Source: an uncultured Oscillospiraceae bacterium (GTDB lineage Bacteria > Bacillota > Clostridia > Oscillospirales > Oscillospiraceae). Taken from it: a stretch of 64,000 bases of DNA. Under the pieces are notes generated by a model that saw only the letters and a program-made list of their open reading frames with translations, was not told the DNA's origin and searched no databases. Positions 58,119-64,000 of this stretch are shown piece after piece (within the stretch, counting starts at the first letter, position 1; each line of letters begins with the position of its first letter). The DNA lies in NCBI GenBank assembly GCA_944387065.1, contig CALXDM010000002.1, positions 124,001 to 188,000 of the forward strand. Direction: 5' to 3'. The position numbers and the translations under genes were made by a program.

Positions 58119-59315
58119 ATGAACTTCAAGCATATGCTGGCCGCCCTGCAGGGCATCACCGCCTACCAAGACCTGCTGGAGCAGCCGGTGCTCTCCCGGG
58201 CTTTGCGCCTGGCCGCCTGCGCCGCCCACGGGGATGGGCTGGGCGGGCTGGAGGCCTACACCAGCCTGTTCTATCAGCTGCGGCAGGCCGGCCACGAGGG
58301 GCTGGGCAGCTGGCTGGCCCAGGCCCTGCGCTGGTCGGAGGGACCCTATCCCCTCCTGTGCCAGGCCGGCGGGCGGGACCCCGCCCTGGAGCAGGCCGCC
58401 CGGATGGACGTCTCCGCCTTTGCCCTGCTGGCCAGCGTGGACTGTGACAAGTGGCTGGCCAGGCTGGCCCAGCTGCTTGGCAGCGACTACCAGGGAGTGC
58501 TCACCGGTCTGCCCCGCTGGCACGCCGGGGTGCCCTTTTCTTTCGAAGCCCTCACCCAGGCCTATCGCCAGGAGGGAGCCGGCCTGTTGGCCCGGTACCG
58601 GGCCTTCTGCTGGCAGGGGGGTGAGCTCATCCCGGTGTCCCATCCGGACTGCCCCAGCCAGGACGAACTGCTGGGCTATCACCACCAGCGGGAGCTGGTG
58701 GCGCGCAACACCCAGGCCCTGCTGGCCGGCAAGGCGGTGAACGACGTGCTGCTCTATGGAGAGAGCGGCACCGGCAAGTCCGCCACGGTGAAGAGCCTGC
58801 TCACCCTGCCCGGTTCGGAGCAGCTGCGCCTCATCCAGGCCGACAAGCAGGAGTTGGACGGGCTGCCCGCGCTGATCCGCACCCTGGAAGGCCGGCGGCA
58901 GAAGTTCATCCTGTTCATTGACGACCTGGCCTTTGACCAGGACTCCATGGCCTACTCCGTGCTCAAGACCATCCTGGAGGGCGGGGTGGCCCGCCGGCCG
59001 GACAACGTGGCCATCTACGCCACCTCCAACCGCCGTCACCTGGTACGCCAGAGCCTGGCCCAGCGGGCCGGGGACGAGGTGGACCGGGCAGAGGCCATCC
59101 GGGAGACCACCTCCCTGGCCGACCGATTTGGCCTGCGGGTGCTGTTCCAGGGTCTGGATAAAGGGGCATACCTGGCCCTGGTGGAGGAGCTTGCCGCCCG
59201 GCATCAGGTGGGCCTGCCCACCGAGGAACTGCACCGGCAGGCCATCGCCTGGGAGCGGCTTCACGGCGGGCAGACCCCCCGCTCCGCCCTGCAGTTTGTG
59301 CGCTCCCTTACATGA
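58119..59315 (+). CDS. DUF815-family AAA ATPase
   Basis: 398 aa. Residues 1-185 are helical and poorly conserved. The AAA core follows: ELLGYHHQRELVARNTQALLAG, Walker A LLYGESGTGKSATVKSLL (near residue 215), Walker B KFILFIDDLAFDQD, sensor-1 VAIYATSNRRHLV, and LADRFGLRVLFQGLDKGAYLALV. The family is common in Firmicutes and distantly related to DnaC/DnaA-type ATPases; the role is unknown. GAGGTGACC precedes the ATG. Confidence 0.87.
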   Translation: MNFKHMLAALQGITAYQDLLEQPVLSRALRLAACAAHGDGLGGLEAYTSLFYQLRQAGHEGLGSWLAQALRWSEGPYPLLCQAGGRDPALEQAARMDVSAFALLASVDCDKWLARLAQLLGSDYQGVLTGLPRWHAGVPFSFEALTQAYRQEGAGLLARYRAFCWQGGELIPVSHPDCPSQDELLGYHHQRELVARNTQALLAGKAVNDVLLYGESGTGKSATVKSLLTLPGSEQLRLIQADKQELDGLPALIRTLEGRRQKFILFIDDLAFDQDSMAYSVLKTILEGGVARRPDNVAIYATSNRRHLVRQSLAQRAGDEVDRAEAIRETTSLADRFGLRVLFQGLDKGAYLALVEELAARHQVGLPTEELHRQAIAWERLHGGQTPRSALQFVRSLT

Positions 59316-59322
59316 GACGGCA

Positions 59323-59356
59323 GAAAGGCCGCCGCCCAACTGGGCGGCGGCCTTTC
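59323..59356. terminator. Bidirectional terminator
   Basis: 16-bp perfect stem (59323-59338 and 59341-59356) between the convergent DUF815 and GTPase genes. Confidence 0.85.
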
Positions 59357-59415
59357 GATCCCCCGGAGCCGGGGCCATGGTGTCTGACTCCATCAAGCTC
59401 CCGGTCATTTCCCGC

Positions 59416-61974
59416 CTAACGCCCCTCCCCGATGGCCTGGCGGATATCCGCCTCCGCCGCCGTCAGCTCCCGCTCCAGCTCTCCCGCGGAGATGCGCGTG
59501 GCCCCGTGCCCCAGGATGATCAGCTGCTCCAACCCGTCCGACGTGGCCACCCGCACCCGGTGCTTCCCCTTGAGCTCATAGGTGGTCTTTTCAATATACA
59601 TATCGGCGGTCTCCGCCTCCTGAGTGTACACCACCCACACATCCCCCTCCCGCTCCACCGAGCCCGCGCCCCCCTTCACCTTGTAGGCATCGAACACCAC
59701 GATGACCCGGCACTTCTTCCATCCCTGGTAGTTGCGCAGCCGGTGCACCAGCCGTTGTCTCGCCCCCTCCAGATCATCCTGGGCCAGCCGGCGCAGCTCA
59801 TCCCAGGCGTGGATGACGTTGTATCCGTCCACCAGCAGATAGTCCTCTCCCAGCGGGATCTGAAGCCCCTTCCAGGGGCGCTCCCGCCGCTGCGGCGCCT
59901 TTGGGGCAGGGCGGAAAGCCCGGGGTCTCACCGGGCCGTAGGTACGCTCGAAGATGGCCTGTAGCTCCTGCTCCAGCGCCGCCCGGTCGGCATAGCCCAT
60001 GGGGGCGGGGGTTGGGGCGGCCCGCTCCTGTAAGGGTTCCTCCCCCGGTGGCCGCCAGCCGCTGTCCACGTGCATATGCTCCCGCACCTGGTCCCACTTC
60101 ACCACCACCCCGGATCCGTGGTCGCAGAACACCGAGTCGGCGGGGTTGTCCACATCCCGCTCCGGCTGGTAGCCAACACGCTCTATGACCTGCTGGGCAT
60201 TGTGGCAGGGGCGGTAGCCCTCCACCCGGCAGCTCAGTCGGCCCCGTCCCTGGCTGTAAGCGGCCAGCTGGCTCCAGTACCCCTCCAGCTCGGACACCGG
60301 CGCCGCCCCGGTGAGCACACAGCGCTCCCCCGCCGTCTCAGGCGGGTCCACCTGCCCGCCCATGCGCTGCAAATCGGTCATGGCCCGGCCCACGCACCCC
60401 TGGGGCGCCTCCAGGCGAAAGGAGTACCAGGGCTCCAGCAGCACGCTTTGCGCCCCCATCAATCCCTGGCGCACCGCCCGGTAGGTGGCCTGGCGGAAAT
60501 CGCCCCCCTCGGTGTGCTTGGTGTGGGCACGGCCGGTGAGCAGGGTGATCTTCACATCGGTGAGGGGCGCGCCGGTGAGCACCCCCAGGTGGGTCTTTTC
60601 CGCCAAGTGGGTGAGAATGAGCCGCTGCCAGCTGCCTGCCAACGCGTCCTCGGGACAGGCGGTATCCAGCACGATGCCGCCGTCCCGCTCCAGCGGTTCC
60701 AGCAGCAGGTGCACCTCGGCATAGTGGCGCAGAGGCTCGAAGTGGCCCACCCCCTCCACCGGGGCGGCGATGGTCTCCCGATAGACGATGGCCCCCGGAC
60801 CGAAGGCCGTCTCCACCCCGAACCGCCGCTCCAACAGCCGGGCCAATATCTCTCTGTGCACCTCCCCCATCAGGTGCACCTGGGCCGCCCCCGCCCTCTC
60901 GTCCCACTCCACCCGCAGCTGGGGATCCTCCTCTTCCAGCTGTCGTAGGTATCCCAGCAGAGTGTGCCCATCGCATCCGTCGGGGGGCAGCACCTGGTAG
61001 CGCAGCACCGGCTCCAGCTCGGGCCCCAGCCAGCTGCGCTCCACTCCCAGGCCCTGTCCCACCCGGGTCTGGGTCAGACCCGTGGCGGCGCACACCGTGC
61101 CGGCGGGGGCCTCATCCAATGGGCTAAACCGGGCCCCGGAGTACAGGCGCAGCTGGCTGACCTTCTCCTCCCGACCCCCGCATCCCACCGTGTCCCGCAC
61201 CCGCAGGGAGCCCCCCGTCACCTTCAGCCAGGTCAGCCGCTCTCCCCGCTCGTCCCGACTGATCTTGAACACCCGGGCGGCAAACGCCTCCCCCCAGTCC
61301 GGTTCCAGGGTGTACCGCTCCAGTCCATCCAACAGCTGCTCCACCCCGTCCAAGCGCAGGGCGGAGCCGAAGTAGCAGGGGAAGAGTTCCCGCCTAGCGA
61401 TCAGCCCGGCCAGCTCCTGCTCCGACGGCTCCTCCCCCTCCAGGTAGCGCTCCAGCAGCCCCTCGTCACACAAGGCCGCCTGCTCCAGCAGGGCCTGGCG
61501 GGGCCCGGAGCAGTCCACGCACCCCTCTCCCAGCCGTTGGCGCAGCTGCTCCAGCAGGGCCGCCCGGTCCGCCCCCGGCTGATCCATCTTGTTGAGAAAC
61601 AGAAAGGTGGGCACGCCGTGGCTCTCCAGCAGCCGCCACAGGGTTTCGGTGTGCCCCTGCACCCCGTCTGGGCCGCTGATCAGCAGAATGGCATAGTCCA
61701 GCACCTGCACCGTCCGCTCCATCTCGGCGGCAAAGTCCACATGCCCCGGGGTGTCCAGCAGGGTCAGCTCCAGCTCCCCCCGGCGCAGTACCGCCTGCTT
61801 GGAAAAGATGGTGATGCCCCGCTCCCGCTCCAGCCCGTCGGTGTCCAGGAACGCGTCCTGATGGTCTACCCGGCCCAGCTTCCGCAGGGTCCCGGCGCGG
61901 TAGAGCATGGCCTCGCTCAGGGTGGTCTTGCCCGCGTCCACATGGGCCAGGATGCCAATGGTCAGCCGCTTCAT
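59416..61974 (-). CDS. TetM/EF-G-like ribosomal GTPase fused to a YacP/Rae1-like NYN nuclease
   Basis: 852 aa. Residues 1-670 have the EF-G/TetM layout: G1 GILAHVDAGKTTLSEAMLY, G2 RERGITIFSK, G3 LLDTPGHVDF, G4 FLNKMD, then domains II-V. After a linker, residues 683-852 form an NYN (YacP) domain: YLLVDGYNVIHAWDEL with the first catalytic Asp, VIVVFDAYKVKGG, EAETADMYIEKTTYEL, VRVATSDGLEQLIILGHGA. YacP is Rae1, which cuts mRNA in the ribosomal A site in Bacillus. The fusion may bring the nuclease to ribosomes. Acquired tetracycline resistance is less likely: no transfer marks are present. Confidence 0.88.
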   Translation of the reverse strand: MKRLTIGILAHVDAGKTTLSEAMLYRAGTLRKLGRVDHQDAFLDTDGLERERGITIFSKQAVLRRGELELTLLDTPGHVDFAAEMERTVQVLDYAILLISGPDGVQGHTETLWRLLESHGVPTFLFLNKMDQPGADRAALLEQLRQRLGEGCVDCSGPRQALLEQAALCDEGLLERYLEGEEPSEQELAGLIARRELFPCYFGSALRLDGVEQLLDGLERYTLEPDWGEAFAARVFKISRDERGERLTWLKVTGGSLRVRDTVGCGGREEKVSQLRLYSGARFSPLDEAPAGTVCAATGLTQTRVGQGLGVERSWLGPELEPVLRYQVLPPDGCDGHTLLGYLRQLEEEDPQLRVEWDERAGAAQVHLMGEVHREILARLLERRFGVETAFGPGAIVYRETIAAPVEGVGHFEPLRHYAEVHLLLEPLERDGGIVLDTACPEDALAGSWQRLILTHLAEKTHLGVLTGAPLTDVKITLLTGRAHTKHTEGGDFRQATYRAVRQGLMGAQSVLLEPWYSFRLEAPQGCVGRAMTDLQRMGGQVDPPETAGERCVLTGAAPVSELEGYWSQLAAYSQGRGRLSCRVEGYRPCHNAQQVIERVGYQPERDVDNPADSVFCDHGSGVVVKWDQVREHMHVDSGWRPPGEEPLQERAAPTPAPMGYADRAALEQELQAIFERTYGPVRPRAFRPAPKAPQRRERPWKGLQIPLGEDYLLVDGYNVIHAWDELRRLAQDDLEGARQRLVHRLRNYQGWKKCRVIVVFDAYKVKGGAGSVEREGDVWVVYTQEAETADMYIEKTTYELKGKHRVRVATSDGLEQLIILGHGATRISAGELERELTAAEADIRQAIGEGR

Positions 61975-62013
61975 CGTCCGGGCCGGCCTCCTTTGTCACG
62001 CAGTTTGCCTTTT

Positions 62014-62042
62014 ATTGTATCACACCAAAGGCTTCAGGACAA
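62014..62042 (-). promoter_or_regulatory. Sigma-A promoter of the GTPase-NYN gene
   Basis: On the minus strand TTGTCC (62037-62042), a 17-bp spacer and TACAAT (62014-62019), 40 bp before the start. No leader peptide of the tet(M) kind fits in this short leader. Confidence 0.65.
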
Positions 62043-62049
62043 GGCAAGA

Positions 62050-62074
62050 CCCCGCCCCCGCAGTGGGGACGGGG
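62050..62074 (-). terminator. Hairpin after the blaR1-like gene
   Basis: 10-bp stem with one G-U pair (62065-62074 and 62050-62059), weak T-run. Confidence 0.5.
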
Positions 62075-62094
62075 CCCATCGTTTCAGACAGGAT

Positions 62095-63666
62095 TTAGAT
62101 ATCCAGTTCTTCAATCGTGGATGCAATCCGGCAGGCGGCGACCCCTTTCAGGTCGGCCTTCCCGCTGGTAAAATTGGCATAGTAGGTGGCAGCAGGGAAC
62201 CGATTTGTGCTGTATACACTGATTGCCGTGCCAGCCGGGATGGAAAGGTTGCTTCCAGAGACAACCGCGCCAAACGGCGAGTCCTTCGTTATGGTAAATC
62301 GGATGCTGCTCTCTCCCTGGTTGCTGATCCAGACTTTCACATAAGGGATTGCCGCTGTCATCCGAAACGATTCACTTGTGGAGCTTCCCCACAGATTCCG
62401 TGTCCAGAGCTTGAGGCTGGCCCTACTTTGGTTTGCGGATTGGGCCTGGTTCACCTCCTCTTGCGAGACAATTTCAAAGATCAGGTCCCCGGAGACAAAG
62501 CGCTCTCCAATCTCTCCATCCAGAACAAATTCCTCAAAAGCGGTCTCATTCTCCTGCCCAAGCGAGGACTGCTCTACAAAGCTTACCTCTCTCCCATTCC
62601 CCAGGATGATTTCAACCCGTGGAGTTTCATCGGTCTCTCCCACCCCGGGGGCCGCAGCCTGCTCCACCGGGACAGTGGCAAAGGCGGTGGCCGTACCCGC
62701 CACCAGCACCAGGGCCAGGATCATTGCTGCAACAGATGTTTTCTTGTATTTCATAATCGCTTCAATCCTTTCTTTCATGATGTGTTTCCCAAAGTGATTG
62801 TAGAACGAAGCGGAGCCAGCTCTGCTCTCCTCCATCTGGAGCAGGGCCCGGGCGTAGCCCCCCCGCCGTTCCCTGCCCAGGATGCGCAGCACCTGCTGAT
62901 CGCAGGATAGCTCCACATCCCGGTTGGCCAGCACGAACAGGACCCAGGCCAGGGGGTTGAACCAATGCACGCACACCGCGGCGGCGAACAGCAGCTTGGC
63001 CGCCCCGTCAAAGCGCCGGATATGGACCCACTCATGGGTGAGCACATCGTCCAGCAACCCCGTCTCCCCACAGGCTAACCCTTGGGGCAGCAGGATCATC
63101 GGGCGCAGGACGCCGCAGGTCAGCGGCCCCTCGATCCACGGCGCGGCACGCACCTCCACCCTTCGGCGCAGCCGGTGGCCGTCCAGCCAGGCCCGGACGG
63201 CAGGGGCGTCCTCCTCCGGACAGGCGCGAAACAGCCGCATCCCCCGCCAGTAAGCCAGCAGGAAGTAGAGGGCCAGCACCACAGCGCCCGCCATCCAGAT
63301 CGTCCGCAGCGGGTCGATCCGCCACCCGCCCCCCAGGGCGGGCGCATCGGAATAGCCGGTCGGCCCCTCACTGTCCGGAGCTGCCATGCTGTCCGGCGCC
63401 TGCTCCACCTCAAGCCCCGCCTCCCAAGCCAGCAGGTCGGGCCGGGTCTGGGCCGTGCTGGCCCCACCCCCGGCCCCCACCGCCGCAGGCTGGGGCGCTG
63501 GGAGGATGGGCAGGGGTATGGCCAACGGCAGCAGTAGCCGCAGGGCGGCCAGGATCCACAGCACCTGGAACGCCAGCCGGGGCAGGCGGCGGGCGGTCAA
63601 CGCCCGAACCACGAGGATGACCAGCACCATCCCACTGCCCGCCAAGCTCATCTGCAGCAGGCTCAT
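62095..63666 (-). CDS. BlaR1-type M56 membrane metallopeptidase
   Basis: 523 aa. Membrane segments at the N-terminus (GMVLVILVVRALTA, VLWILAALRLLLPLAIPL) and near residue 145; the zinc motif HEWVH in VLTHEWVHIRRFDGAAKLL near residue 240; then WFNPLAWVLFVLANRDVELSCDQQVL. A last membrane segment (AAMILALVLVAGTATAFA) leads to an outside domain of about 160 residues that is not a penicillin-binding domain. So the signal sensed is unlikely to be a beta-lactam bound covalently. It overlaps the BlaI gene by four bases, the classic sensor-repressor pair. Confidence 0.88.
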   Translation of the reverse strand: MSLLQMSLAGSGMVLVILVVRALTARRLPRLAFQVLWILAALRLLLPLAIPLPILPAPQPAAVGAGGGASTAQTRPDLLAWEAGLEVEQAPDSMAAPDSEGPTGYSDAPALGGGWRIDPLRTIWMAGAVVLALYFLLAYWRGMRLFRACPEEDAPAVRAWLDGHRLRRRVEVRAAPWIEGPLTCGVLRPMILLPQGLACGETGLLDDVLTHEWVHIRRFDGAAKLLFAAAVCVHWFNPLAWVLFVLANRDVELSCDQQVLRILGRERRGGYARALLQMEESRAGSASFYNHFGKHIMKERIEAIMKYKKTSVAAMILALVLVAGTATAFATVPVEQAAAPGVGETDETPRVEIILGNGREVSFVEQSSLGQENETAFEEFVLDGEIGERFVSGDLIFEIVSQEEVNQAQSANQSRASLKLWTRNLWGSSTSESFRMTAAIPYVKVWISNQGESSIRFTITKDSPFGAVVSGSNLSIPAGTAISVYSTNRFPAATYYANFTSGKADLKGVAACRIASTIEELDI

Positions 63667-64000
63667 ATCCCCTCTTCCACCTCCAGCTGGTCCACCATCC
63701 GGCGCAGGGCCTCCACCTGCTCCTGGGGCAGCTTCCTGCCCCCCAGCAGGGCGGCGAACAGCTTGTCGGGCGCGCCGCCAAACAGCTTGCCTACCAGCGC
63801 ATCCGCCTCCGCCCGCTGCACATCCTGCTTGCTCACCAGGGCGTGGCACAGGAAGTGGGGTTCCAGGCGCTGGATCGCCCCCTTGTCCACGCACTTCTTA
63901 ATCACGGTGTAGGTGGTGTTCACATTCCAACCGATCTCCCGCTTGAGCATCTCGGAGATCTGCTTGGCCGTCTGGTCACCTCCCCTCCACAGCACGTCCA
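63663..64000 (-). CDS. BlaI/MecI-family repressor (N-terminus cut by window edge)
   Basis: About 112 residues visible; the first codons lie beyond the right edge. VLWRGGDQTAKQISEMLKREIGWNVNTTYTVIKKCVDKGAIQRLEP is the winged helix of BlaI; the end (RKLPQEQVEALRRMVDQLEVEEG) is the dimer helix. In the family it is cleaved when the BlaR1 partner is activated. The GTG at 63995 is not the true start. Confidence 0.9.
   Translation of the reverse strand, partial: DVLWRGGDQTAKQISEMLKREIGWNVNTTYTVIKKCVDKGAIQRLEPHFLCHALVSKQDVQRAEADALVGKLFGGAPDKLFAALLGGRKLPQEQVEALRRMVDQLEVEEGI

Noticed and set aside
59416..61974. Acquired tetracycline-resistance gene
   Set aside because: No insertion sequence, conjugative gene or tet(M) leader peptide is nearby, composition matches the host, and the NYN fusion points to a housekeeping role.
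1..64000. tRNA, rRNA and insertion sequences
   Set aside because: No cloverleaf with a GGTTCGA-type T-arm, no rRNA core and no transposase motifs were noticed on reading both strands. A dedicated scan was not possible.

Overview
The window is GC-rich chromosomal DNA from a spore-forming Clostridia-type Firmicute, most like the gut Oscillospiraceae (Flavonifractor/Pseudoflavonifractor-like). The reasons are a spoIIAA-spoIIAB-sigF operon, a SpoVB-like flippase, the WalRK system with YycH/YycI/WalJ homologues, a T-box leader before valS, a perfect CIRCE operator before htpG, SLH surface protein architecture and type II pantothenate kinase. The species is not determined. Both ends cut genes: thymidine kinase on the left, a BlaI-type repressor on the right.

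Layout. 1-17.5 kb: tdk and mutY, the spoIIA operon, a GT2/GtrA membrane glycosylation pair, recR, rpe, threonine deaminase, an xpaC-telA-TPM group, a TtcA-like tRNA thiolase, rplM-rpsI, an SDR/cupin/aldo-keto reductase group (the reductase is frameshifted), a sporulation-type D-Ala-D-Ala carboxypeptidase and a tiny rubredoxin. 17.6-25.7 kb: a flavin/4Fe-4S protein joined to an OpuC-type ABC transporter, a large secreted SLH protein, coaW and murC. 25.9-27.5 kb: mreB and an unidentified, strongly promoted noncoding RNA of about 330 nt. 27.56-40.44 kb: a compact one-strand contractile-tail phage-like cluster. 40.6-48.7 kb: rlmH, walJ, murA, htpG and valS. 48.7-58 kb: a PadR/HAAS pair, a C26 hydrolase, spoVB-like, yycI, yycH, walK, walR and nudF. 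58-64 kb: a DUF815 ATPase, a TetM/EF-G-like GTPase fused to a YacP/Rae1-like NYN nuclease, and a BlaR1/BlaI pair.

Most interesting points. (1) The phage-like cluster is PBSX-like: terminase subunits, capsid, portal, sheath, tube and baseplate. It has no integrase, repressor, replication, lysis or tail-fibre gene. The tape-measure position holds only a 229-aa low-complexity protein, and the capsid gene lies before the portal gene. It sits flush between housekeeping genes, as expected for a domesticated particle such as a gene transfer agent or PBSX-type element. (2) The tail chaperone shows a textbook -1 frameshift site, A_AAA_AAA with a 12-bp downstream stem-loop. (3) The ncRNA locus beside the cluster has a perfect sigma-A promoter, an AT-rich upstream element and an intrinsic terminator. 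(4) The GTPase-NYN fusion suggests a ribosome-directed mRNA nuclease. (5) The 3' end of walR is duplicated around a hairpin-rich insert.

Functional links: many genes serve the cell envelope (murA, murC, mreB, dacF-like, SpoVB-like, WalRK/YycH/YycI/WalJ, SLH protein). Identities come from reading translations and motifs by eye. No database search was run.
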